This document shows positions 1 to 6,775 of a stretch of DNA of 13,828 nucleotides, piece after piece (the stretch's first letter is position 1; each line of letters begins with the position of its first letter). The notes beneath the pieces were generated by a model. That model was not told the origin of the DNA. It worked only from the letters and a program-made list of their open reading frames with translations, and made no database searches. This DNA comes from an uncultured Fibrobacter sp. (GTDB lineage: Bacteria; Fibrobacterota; Fibrobacteria; Fibrobacterales; Fibrobacteraceae), in assembly GCA_934691725.1 (NCBI GenBank), contig CAKUTF010000056.1, forward strand, positions 1 through 13,828, given 5' to 3'. The position numbers were made by a program, and so were the translations under genes.

Positions 1-88
1 TTCCCGTGCACCGACACGGGAATCTCCTTTCAGATAAGGGATTTGACAGGCTAGCGAGCTTGTCGAGCTATGCCCGACACATCTGAAA
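1..88. other. Nested hairpin-forming leader region
   Basis: This gene-free stretch contains three self-complementary elements. A perfect 8-bp stem (1-8 with 15-22, arms TTCCCGTG/CACGGGAA) opens the window. Positions 28-35 (TTTCAGAT) pair perfectly with 81-88 (ATCTGAAA). Inside that arm, 45-52 pairs with 57-64 (GACAGGCT/AGCTTGTC, one G-U wobble) around the 4-base loop AGCG. A further 3-bp match (38-40 with 73-75) could extend the nested stem. No U-tract follows any stem, so this is not a classical intrinsic terminator. It could be the 3' end of an upstream transcript, a dispersed repeat, or a structured RNA. I do not recognise a known RNA family. Confidence 0.4.
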
Positions 89-151
89 ACAGGTTCTTAG
101 AAAAAATCATCGAAGCAATCCGTTCAAAAAAGACTTTCAAAATTCCAAATT

Positions 152-166
152 TATAATTTCTATATT
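152..166 (+). promoter_or_regulatory. Possible promoter -10 for the barrel gene
   Basis: TATAAT (152-157) is followed closely by CTATATT (160-166), just before the ATG at 176. No good -35 element lies 16-18 bp upstream. If either box is used, the 5' leader would be very short. That fits the lack of any Shine-Dalgarno sequence before this ATG. CTATATT resembles boxes before other transcription units in the window. Confidence 0.35.
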
Positions 167-175
167 CGCGACCAC

Positions 176-1234
176 ATGTCGCTTTTCAAAAAAATCATTT
201 CGCTCCTGTCTATCTGCGCAGCATGCGTCCTGGCCGAGACCGCAGAATTTCAGCGGTTTTCGGCAGTTCCCGTCCTCGGCTACACCGAAGAGACGGAACT
301 CCAGTGCGGAGCGATGATCCTGCTTTTTCTTAAGCCGGATGAAGAAGGGAAAAAAATCCCGGAAATAGGATTCACCGCCTACGGTTCCTCCCGCGGACAG
401 CTCCAAATCGTCCTCGAACCATTTCTTTACCTTTACCACGACAAAATCAGCGTCTGGTTCGACCTGGAATACCAAGACTGGGTGGCGAGCTATTTTGGTA
501 ACGGCAACTCCCCGGACATAGACCGCTTTACGAACTACAACAGGAAAAAACTCTATTTCGGAGCAAAGCTCGAATCGCGAGTCGGCGTTCCGCAGGAGCT
601 TAAATACGGAATCGAGCTGCACATCGAACACTCGGACATCGAATTTGACAAGGACGGTCCTCTCGATTTGCCCGATCCGCATTCGGGAAGGCGAAACGGC
701 GCAGGCTACCTCATCGCGCTTGACACGCGCGACAACACCAACTGGTCGTCCCACGGTTTCCTCGCGGAATGGAAACAGCTCTTCTTTAGCGGCTACTTCG
801 GCGACTACCGCTTCCATGTCGAAACCCTCGACCTGCGAGGCTATACGACACTCCCCTGGGAAGTCACCTCGGCGGCAGGAATTCTCTGGAAACGCACCGT
901 AGGAGACGTCCCGTTCGACATGCTTGCGGGTCCCGACGGCATCAAGCGCTTTCGCGGCGTAGAAAGCCTCTACTTCAACGGAAACCAGGCGCTCATCCTG
1001 CAAGCGGAACTGCGAAGACATCTCGTATGGATTTTCGGGACCCATCTGTTCTTCGAAGGGGGCAAGGCCGGCGACTATTTCGGCGAACTTTTGCGGAACA
1101 GGTGGCACCGGGCAGTCGGATTCGGCGGACTTCTCGCCTTGAACCGCAGCGAGCGTCTCTTTGCCCGCGCAGACGTTTCCTGGGTGGACTTTGACCACAT
1201 CGGGCTATCCTTCTACGTCCGCCAAGCTTTTTAA
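176..1234 (+). CDS. POTRA-less Omp85/BamA-like outer-membrane beta-barrel protein
   Basis: Product of 352 aa. Residues 1-20 form a signal peptide (Lys5-Lys6, hydrophobic core, V-L-A at 18-20), so the mature protein probably starts at Glu21. The rest is rich in alternating hydrophobic and aromatic segments. Three features match the C-terminal barrel of the surface antigen/Omp85 superfamily: an LDTRDN segment at 182-187, the KRFRG segment at 257-261 (position of the family VRGF/Y lid-loop motif), and a final strand ending in Phe352 (FYVRQAF), a typical outer-membrane assembly signal. The chain is too short for POTRA domains, so it is a barrel-only member. The role is unknown; such proteins may insert or export lipids or proteins. 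No Shine-Dalgarno is visible before the ATG. It stands alone 130 bp ahead of the lipid-synthesis operon. Family assignment is by motif only. Confidence 0.75.
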   Translation: MSLFKKIISLLSICAACVLAETAEFQRFSAVPVLGYTEETELQCGAMILLFLKPDEEGKKIPEIGFTAYGSSRGQLQIVLEPFLYLYHDKISVWFDLEYQDWVASYFGNGNSPDIDRFTNYNRKKLYFGAKLESRVGVPQELKYGIELHIEHSDIEFDKDGPLDLPDPHSGRRNGAGYLIALDTRDNTNWSSHGFLAEWKQLFFSGYFGDYRFHVETLDLRGYTTLPWEVTSAAGILWKRTVGDVPFDMLAGPDGIKRFRGVESLYFNGNQALILQAELRRHLVWIFGTHLFFEGGKAGDYFGELLRNRWHRAVGFGGLLALNRSERLFARADVSWVDFDHIGLSFYVRQAF

Positions 1235-1318
1235 CCGCCCGATTTTACAGGTCAATCCCTTTTTTGATGCTTTTGGCGTGGAATCCCCAAACAGAAAACA
1301 ATTTCCCCATCTTTTTTT

Positions 1319-1325
1319 CTATCTT
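1319..1325 (+). promoter_or_regulatory. Possible promoter -10 for the acyl-chain operon
   Basis: CTATCTT follows a T-run and lies about 40 bp before the ACP start codon. Its layout matches CTATATT before the barrel gene and before mtgA on the opposite strand. No convincing -35 box is visible. The 130-bp gap after the barrel gene makes an independent promoter here plausible. Confidence 0.35.
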
Positions 1326-1364
1326 GGGAGTTTAAAATACATCCTTGAAAAGACGAGGTAAAAA

Positions 1365-1610
1365 ATGAACAAAGAAGAAGTAAAAAACAAGCTGAAAGAG
1401 TTCTTTATGTCCGACCTGGGCGTCGATGGCAGCGTCCTCCAGTTCGATACGCCACTCTTTGGCGAAGAAATCGGACTGGATTCCGTCGATTCGCTCGAAA
1501 TCATCGCCTTTGTCGATAGCAACTTCGGCGTTTCCATGACGGGCGTCGGCAAGGAACCTTTCCAGAGCATCGACACCATCGCCGACTTTATCGAACAGCA
1601 CAAAGCTTAA
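1365..1610 (+). CDS. Acyl carrier protein
   Basis: Product of 81 aa, normal length for a free-standing carrier protein. The phosphopantetheine attachment motif is GLDSVDSLE, with Ser40 as the modified residue. The sequence is acidic and predicted to be helical throughout, as expected for the four-helix ACP fold. A GAGG ribosome-binding site (1355-1358) lies 6 nt before the ATG. It opens a tight operon and would tether the growing acyl chain for the ketosynthase, ketoreductase and dehydratase encoded next. Its position beside a specialised ketosynthase suggests a dedicated carrier rather than the housekeeping AcpP of fatty-acid synthesis. I therefore give no symbol. Confidence 0.93.
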   Translation: MNKEEVKNKLKEFFMSDLGVDGSVLQFDTPLFGEEIGLDSVDSLEIIAFVDSNFGVSMTGVGKEPFQSIDTIADFIEQHKA

Positions 1611-1633
1611 TCCATTTCGAACCTGGAAACAAG

Positions 1634-4030
1634 ATGACTTCTAACGATTGCCGTTGTGTCGTTACCGGCCTAGGCGTGATATGCGCGGTCGGGAACAATG
1701 TTGAGGAAACGTGGAAAAACGCCCTCGCGTCCGTTTCGGGCATCCACAAGACTACTTCCGTCGATACGGAAAAATGCTATGCGGATCTCGCCGCAGAAGT
1801 CCATTGCGATACGCTCGACGCAATCGATTCTCCCGAAGAAAAGGATCGCGCCTCCAAGCTCTGCATCAAGGCCGCCGGAGAAGCTCTCCATGACGCAAAG
1901 CTTGAAAACTTCGCAGACGACAGCCGGGTGAGCGTCATCATCGGAAGCTGTGTCGGAGGCGTCCTCAGCGTAGAACATTACCACCAGCACGGCAAAGACC
2001 CGCTAGACATCCCCAAGATGCCCATCGCGGCAATCGCTTCCCAGGTCGCCGAAACATACAAGGCCGGCGGAATCGTGACAAACGTCGCCAACGCCTGCGC
2101 AGCCGGAACCATTTCCATTGCGCTCGCTTGCGACCTTATCCGGGCAAAAAAAGCGGATATCGTGATTGCGGGCGGAGCGGACTCCTTCGCATCCGTCCCC
2201 TACTCAGGCTTCCTTTCGCTCCATGCCCTAGACGAAAACGGTTGTTCGCCGTTCAACCACTGCAACGGGATAACGCTGGGCGAAGGGGCGGGAATCGTCA
2301 TTGTGGAATCCTTTGAACACGCGAGGAACCGCGGAGCGAAAGTCTATTGCGAAGTCCTAGGTTCAGGCGTCACGAGCGACGCCCACCACATCACAGCACC
2401 GCGCGAAGATGCGCTGTGCCTTATCGAAGCGATGACACGGGCGGTCAAGAATTCGGGAATATCAAAGTCCGAAATCGGCTATGTCAACGCCCACGGCACA
2501 GGCACGGGCAAAAACGACAACGCGGAAATCACCGCCTTCCAGAAATTTTTTGCCGAAGAAAACCCGACGGTAAGCATCAGCTCGACAAAAGCGATGACAG
2601 GCCACTGCCTCGGAGCGGCGGGCGCGATCGAAGCGGTCTTCAGCATCAAGGCGCTCACCACGGATACGGTCCTTCCGACGATTCGCTACACGGAAGCGGA
2701 TTCCGAAGCGCTCAAGGCAAAGGTGGGAACCTTGGACTTTGTCCAGAACACGCCTCGGTCCAAGACGCTAGATAGCGTGATGAGCAACAACGTCGCATTC
2801 GGCGGCACCAATGCGAGCATCATCTTTTCCAAGCAGCCGGGAAACGTTCCTAGTCAACCTTTCCTCGACAAAAAAATCGCAGTCACGGGCATCGGCATCG
2901 TAAGCCCGCTAGGAAACAGCAAAAGCGCCTACATTTCCGCCGTAGAAAAGGACGCTAAGCCAGAAACCGCTTCGATTCACTCCTCGATTTCCCTCGAAGA
3001 TTACAAGGAACTGGGAATCAAGATGGCGTTCTACCGCAAGCTCGACAATCTAGGGCAGCTCCAGACGGTTTCCGGAATGCGCGCCCTGCAAGACGCGAAC
3101 TTCCAGGTGAACGACGAAAACGCAAAGGATATCGGCATCATCGTCGGGACAAGCGAAGGCGGTCTCGGCGCGACATACGATTTCGAGGAACTTGTCGCGA
3201 AAATGGGCAACGCCTTCGGCAGCGCGTTCAAGTTTCCGCACACGGTCTATAATGCGGCTGGCGGCTACCTATCCATCTGTTCGGGCATCAAAGGCTACGG
3301 CGTCACCATCACCACGGGACCGCTCTCCGGCCTCGACAGCATCGGCTACGCGATGAACGTCATCCACGACGGGCAGGAACAGGCGATGATGGCGACGGGC
3401 ACCGACGAAAACCTCCCCATCATCACGGAATTCGCCGAAAAGCTGGATGTCCTCGCAAAAACTCCGACAACACCCTATTCAAGCTCCGAGGGATTTGTTC
3501 TCGGCGACGGAAGCGTTTCCCTCCTGCTCGAAACGGAAGAAGCGGCAAAAGCCCGCGGTGCAAAGGTCTATTGCTATGCGCTCGGCTACGGAAACGGCAG
3601 AAAGAATGTCAAGTTCGGCAAGATTTCCGGTTCGGGCGAAGCGCTCGACAAGGCGATTCTCGCGGCGATCCGGGACGCAGGTCTCACGCCCAATGACATC
3701 GACGCCGTGTGCGGATTCGCCAACGGCTTGAAAGAACTCGACGACATCGAAAAGAAATCGCTTGTCCGCGTATTTAAAGACAAGGCTTCCAGCCTCCCGA
3801 TCTTTGAAGTGAAGGAACGCGTCGGAGAAGGGCGCGCCGCAGCCGCAACACTCGCCGCTGCCGAAGCGGCTCTCTTGCTCAGCTCGGAACTCAGGGAAGA
3901 TTTCGCTTACTTTATCGGAAACGACGGCGCCGAGACAAGGAAAAAAGTCGATGCGCAGGGCTTCCAAAAAATCCTAGCCATCTCGTTTGCAACCGGCGGC
4001 TCCTACAGCGCGGTCGTTTTCGGCAAATAA
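1634..4030 (+). CDS. Fused ketosynthase and chain-length-factor-like protein (KS-CLF)
   Basis: Product of 798 aa with two ketosynthase folds in tandem. Domain 1 (about 6-400) is a complete condensing enzyme: Cys155 in NACAAG, His287 in NAHGTGT, Lys319 and His324 in STKAMTGH, and a C-terminal NNVAFGGTNAS. Domain 2 (about 413-798) keeps the fold signature (AVTGIGIVSPLG at 416-427, GTSEGG at 505-510, SFATGG at 784-789) but lacks the active site. The Cys position is Pro563 (TTGPLSG), the first His is Asn697 (FANGL) and the second His is Glu732 (KERVGEG), while Lys727 remains. An active KS paired with a dead KS is the arrangement of type II polyketide KS/CLF heterodimers and of the KS-CLF part of PfaC-type PUFA synthases; here both are on one free-standing chain. 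It should extend ACP-bound chains and set their length. The start is 23 nt after the ACP stop, with a weak GGAAA site. Confidence 0.88.
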   Translation: MTSNDCRCVVTGLGVICAVGNNVEETWKNALASVSGIHKTTSVDTEKCYADLAAEVHCDTLDAIDSPEEKDRASKLCIKAAGEALHDAKLENFADDSRVSVIIGSCVGGVLSVEHYHQHGKDPLDIPKMPIAAIASQVAETYKAGGIVTNVANACAAGTISIALACDLIRAKKADIVIAGGADSFASVPYSGFLSLHALDENGCSPFNHCNGITLGEGAGIVIVESFEHARNRGAKVYCEVLGSGVTSDAHHITAPREDALCLIEAMTRAVKNSGISKSEIGYVNAHGTGTGKNDNAEITAFQKFFAEENPTVSISSTKAMTGHCLGAAGAIEAVFSIKALTTDTVLPTIRYTEADSEALKAKVGTLDFVQNTPRSKTLDSVMSNNVAFGGTNASIIFSKQPGNVPSQPFLDKKIAVTGIGIVSPLGNSKSAYISAVEKDAKPETASIHSSISLEDYKELGIKMAFYRKLDNLGQLQTVSGMRALQDANFQVNDENAKDIGIIVGTSEGGLGATYDFEELVAKMGNAFGSAFKFPHTVYNAAGGYLSICSGIKGYGVTITTGPLSGLDSIGYAMNVIHDGQEQAMMATGTDENLPIITEFAEKLDVLAKTPTTPYSSSEGFVLGDGSVSLLLETEEAAKARGAKVYCYALGYGNGRKNVKFGKISGSGEALDKAILAAIRDAGLTPNDIDAVCGFANGLKELDDIEKKSLVRVFKDKASSLPIFEVKERVGEGRAAAATLAAAEAALLLSSELREDFAYFIGNDGAETRKKVDAQGFQKILAISFATGGSYSAVVFGK

Positions 4031-4042
4031 ACCGGAGGAAAC

Positions 4043-4774
4043 ATGAAAGTAGCTCTCATCACCGGAGCGTCCAAGGGAATCGGCAAGGCGTGCGCCATCC
4101 GGCTTGCGAAAGACGGCTATACCGTCGTCATCAACTATTCGAGTTCCGATGCCGCCGCAAGGCAGACGCTCGAACAAATCGAAGCGGACGGTGGACAGGG
4201 GATGACTTACAAGGCGGATGTTTCCAAGCTCGCCGAAGTCAAACAGATGGTCCGCGATGTATTCAAGGCTTACGGGCGAATCGACGTTCTCGTAAACAAT
4301 GCGGGCATCGTCCGCGACGAATACCTGCTGATGATCAACCCCGAAACGCTCGACAAGTGTATCGACCTGAATGTCAAAGGCTACTTCTACGCAGCCCAGC
4401 AGGTCGCGCTGAAAATGTTCAAGCAAAAATCCGGCGTCATCGTCAACATGTCCTCGGTCAGTTCCAAGTTCGCGCTCGCCGGGCAGAGCGTCTATAGCGC
4501 AACGAAAGGCGCAGTCAATTCCCTGACGCAGACGCTAGCGAAGGAACTCGGCGGTTACGGAATTCGCGTCAATGCGGTCGCTCCGGGATTCATCGCCACC
4601 GAAATGATAGACGCCATTCCCGAAGAAAAACGCGCCGCTTACCTGGAAAAAATCCCGTTAAAACGTTTCGGCACGGCGGATGAAGTCGCAAACATGGTTT
4701 CCGCATTGGTTTCCGACCAGTTCGCCTATGTGACAGGGCAGGTCTTTGTCCTCGACGGAGGGCTTTCGCTATGA
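4043..4774 (+). CDS. fabG: 3-oxoacyl-ACP reductase, FabG type
   Basis: Product of 243 aa, the standard length of FabG. It is a classical short-chain dehydrogenase. The NADPH-binding TGASKGIG is at 7-14 and NNAG at 85-88. The catalytic tetrad is Asn110, Ser138, Tyr151 and Lys155 (YSATK), in the same numbering as E. coli FabG as I recall it. The C-terminal TGQVFVLDGG is also typical. It would reduce the 3-ketoacyl-ACP made by the neighbouring ketosynthase to 3-hydroxyacyl-ACP. A strong GGAGGA site (4034-4039) precedes the ATG. The stop codon overlaps the next start as ATGA, implying translational coupling to the dehydratase. It is probably pathway-dedicated, although a housekeeping role cannot be excluded without the rest of the genome. 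Confidence 0.92.
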   Translation: MKVALITGASKGIGKACAIRLAKDGYTVVINYSSSDAAARQTLEQIEADGGQGMTYKADVSKLAEVKQMVRDVFKAYGRIDVLVNNAGIVRDEYLLMINPETLDKCIDLNVKGYFYAAQQVALKMFKQKSGVIVNMSSVSSKFALAGQSVYSATKGAVNSLTQTLAKELGGYGIRVNAVAPGFIATEMIDAIPEEKRAAYLEKIPLKRFGTADEVANMVSALVSDQFAYVTGQVFVLDGGLSL

Positions 4775-5220
4775 GCCTGAACATCTACGAGATCAGCGAA
4801 CGAATCGCCCAGCGGCCCCCATTCCAGATGGTCGAAAAGGTTCTAGAGCTTGTCCCGGGAGAATCCGCGACGGGCATCAAGAATGTAAGCGTCAATGAAC
4901 CCTACTTTATCGGACATTTTCCGGGAACGCCTATCATGCCGGGAGTTCTCGTCGTCGAAGCCTGCGCCCAGCTCTGTTCACTGGTCATCGAAAAGAAGCC
5001 CGAAGACCTAGACGATAAACTTTACGTACTTCTAAAAATCGACGGTTTCAAGTTTGTAAAGCCGGCAATTCCCGGGGACCAGCTGGAACTCGCTGTAGCC
5101 AAGACGAAAAGCGGCGGCACTCTCGTCGGTTTCGATTGCACGGTCAAGGTGAACGGAACGCTCCACGCAAAAGGCTCGCTCACATTCACCACCATCCCGA
5201 AAGATTCTCTCGGAAAATAA
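4771..5220 (+). CDS. fabZ: 3-hydroxyacyl-ACP dehydratase, FabZ-like hotdog fold
   Basis: Product of 149 aa, close to FabZ length. The catalytic motif GHFPGTPIMPGVLVVEA carries His49 and Glu63, the FabZ dyad. The upstream RPPFQMVEKV (15-24) matches the FabZ RYPFLLVDRV-type strand. It removes water from 3-hydroxyacyl-ACP to give the trans-2-enoyl-ACP. The ATG overlaps the fabG stop by 4 nt (ATGA) and has a GGAGGG site at 4757-4762. No enoyl reductase gene follows, so double bonds made here may persist in the product. The symbol reflects family likeness. Its place in this operon suggests a dedicated paralogue of the housekeeping enzyme. Confidence 0.88.
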   Translation: MSLNIYEISERIAQRPPFQMVEKVLELVPGESATGIKNVSVNEPYFIGHFPGTPIMPGVLVVEACAQLCSLVIEKKPEDLDDKLYVLLKIDGFKFVKPAIPGDQLELAVAKTKSGGTLVGFDCTVKVNGTLHAKGSLTFTTIPKDSLGK

Positions 5221-5230
5221 GGAATCGGGC

Positions 5231-5914
5231 GTGGCATTTTTCGAATATCCCATCCGGTTTGCCATATTCCTTTGCGAAGCTATCGGAAAGCTCTACTTTC
5301 GCATCGGATTTCGCCCAAGGCTCGTCTTCACCGACCCGTCCGTCCCCTCGTTGCGTTTTAAGGAACCTTCGATCATCATCGCGAACCACACATCGACAAG
5401 CGACCCGATACTCCTGCTTTCGCTGATTACGCAAAAGCGAAGCATCGTCGTCGCCAAGGACTGGTTCGAAATGAAAAAATTCCACTGGATTCTTTCACGG
5501 GAAAAATGCATTCCCTGCGACCGCTACAATCTGGATACGGAATGGGCTCTGCTTGCGAAAAAACAACTGGAAGCGGGTAATTCGGTCATCATCTTTCCCG
5601 AAGGAAAATGCAGGGAAGACGGCTTTCTGAACGAGTTCAAACCGGGTTTCGCCTTTCTCGCCCGCAGCACGGGAGCTCCGGTCGTTTCTGTCGGACTAGA
5701 CGGCATCTACCGTTTCGGGCACAGGACGCAGGTCGTTTTCGGAAACGCGGAAAAAATCGTCCGGGTCAAGGGCGTCCATTCGTCCGAACATCTGGCGGAA
5801 CGCTCGGAATACTTTCGGCAAAAGGTGTGGCGACTAAAACAGCAGGCGCTGGGAATTACCGGAAAGGACTTGCCGGTCGCCGAAAAGACGCCACCCGAGG
5901 AGACGAAAAATTGA
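5231..5914 (+). CDS. PlsC-type lysophospholipid/glycerolipid acyltransferase
   Basis: Product of 227 aa. It carries the acyltransferase HX4D motif as NHTSTSD (His53, Asp58), the FPEG block (122-125) and a KPGFAFLA block (137-144), all hallmarks of the LPLAT superfamily. A hydrophobic N-terminal stretch (about 8-20) suggests membrane association at the cytoplasmic face. It would transfer an acyl group, possibly straight from the operon's ACP, to a lipid or alcohol acceptor. The start is GTG at 5231, with AAGGA (5219-5223) overlapping the dehydratase stop codon. Its own TGA overlaps the following TTG start. An acyltransferase beside KS, KR and DH genes is also typical of aryl-polyene-type clusters. 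It could instead be a general 1-acylglycerol-3-phosphate acyltransferase. Confidence 0.85.
   Translation: MAFFEYPIRFAIFLCEAIGKLYFRIGFRPRLVFTDPSVPSLRFKEPSIIIANHTSTSDPILLLSLITQKRSIVVAKDWFEMKKFHWILSREKCIPCDRYNLDTEWALLAKKQLEAGNSVIIFPEGKCREDGFLNEFKPGFAFLARSTGAPVVSVGLDGIYRFGHRTQVVFGNAEKIVRVKGVHSSEHLAERSEYFRQKVWRLKQQALGITGKDLPVAEKTPPEETKN
5897..5913 (+). promoter_or_regulatory. Ribosome-binding site deciding a TTG start
   Basis: GAGGAG (5897-5902) lies 8 nt before TTG (5911-5913). The TTG overlaps the TGA of the acyltransferase (TTGA). This fixes the lipase start here rather than at in-frame codons further upstream, which lie inside the acyltransferase gene. Confidence 0.75.
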
Positions 5915-6759
5915 AAGCGGGACTTGTCCTCGAAGGCGGTTCCCGCCAGACGATTTTCACCGCAGGCGTTCTCGATGCGATGATGGATGCGCATATCGAA
6001 TTTCCCTACATTGCAGGAGTTTCCGCCGGAGCCCACGCAGCGGCGAACTTTATCACGGGGCAGCGGGGACGATTCCGCCACATCATCATGCCCACAAAAC
6101 TGCAGCAAGGCAAGAAAAAGGCGCACCTGTTTCTCGACGGGATACACAAGGAATGCCACGCTCTGCATTTCGATTCGGCTACCGGGGACATGCCGTTCGA
6201 TTTCGAAAAATTTTTCCGATCCGACGTCGAGTGTGAAATTGCCATCACATGCTGTGAAACGGGTCGCGTCGAATTTAAAACGGAAAAGACGGACAAGGAC
6301 AGGCTCCTCACGCTGATCAGCGCAAGCTGTGCCCTGCCGATGATTTTTCCGAACGTCCCCATCGGCGAATATCATTATGTCGATGGCTGCGTAACCGCCC
6401 CCGTTCCCTTTGAAAGGGCTTTTGAAAAAGGCTGCGACAAGGTTGTCGCCATTTCGACGCACTATCCCGGAGAAATCGTCACGGACTTTACCAAGTACAA
6501 GGCGATTCTCCTGCCCCTGTTCCGGCACAAGTTTCCTAGTCTCTTCCGGGCGCTGATGGTCCGCTACCGGCGTTACCAAAAGATGTTCGCGAAGATGGAA
6601 CAGCTCGAAAAAGATGGAAAGCTCTTTTTGCTGCGCCCCGAACGGGACCTCTGCGACCTCTTTGAAACCGACCTGAAAAAGCTCGACGACTCCTATTACC
6701 ACGGATTCGATTACGCACGGCACCGCATGGGAGAGCTCAAGGCCTTTCTCGAAAAATAA
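5911..6759 (+). CDS. Patatin-like phospholipase, YjjU/RssA-type
   Basis: Product of 282 aa from the TTG start. The N-terminal block LVLEGGSRQTIFTAGVLD (5-22) supplies the glycine-rich oxyanion hole. The nucleophile elbow is GVSAG with Ser38, and the catalytic Asp158 sits in YVDGC; together these give the Ser-Asp dyad of patatin lipases. Family members cleave acyl esters of phospholipids or related lipids. The YjjU-like form lacks a membrane anchor and is probably cytoplasmic. It is translationally coupled to the acyltransferase, suggesting an acyl transfer and removal (remodelling or editing) pair. The reading frame remains open upstream to 5608, but that part overlaps the acyltransferase in another frame and lacks family similarity, so I excluded it. 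Confidence 0.88.
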   Translation: MKAGLVLEGGSRQTIFTAGVLDAMMDAHIEFPYIAGVSAGAHAAANFITGQRGRFRHIIMPTKLQQGKKKAHLFLDGIHKECHALHFDSATGDMPFDFEKFFRSDVECEIAITCCETGRVEFKTEKTDKDRLLTLISASCALPMIFPNVPIGEYHYVDGCVTAPVPFERAFEKGCDKVVAISTHYPGEIVTDFTKYKAILLPLFRHKFPSLFRALMVRYRRYQKMFAKMEQLEKDGKLFLLRPERDLCDLFETDLKKLDDSYYHGFDYARHRMGELKAFLEK

Positions 6760-6775
6760 GCGCGGGAATTTCGGA

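Noticed and set aside
137..1198. A 353-codon open frame on the - strand opposite the barrel gene
   Set aside because: The + strand frame has a signal peptide, Omp85 motifs and a terminal Phe. The antisense product has no recognisable feature.
5608..5910. An upstream in-frame extension of the lipase reading frame
   Set aside because: It overlaps the acyltransferase in another frame, is arginine-rich without patatin similarity, and a well-spaced GAGGAG/TTG start exists at 5911.
5707..6723. A 338-codon open frame on the - strand opposite the lipase gene
   Set aside because: The patatin motifs lie on the + strand. The antisense frame is a codon-bias shadow without motifs.
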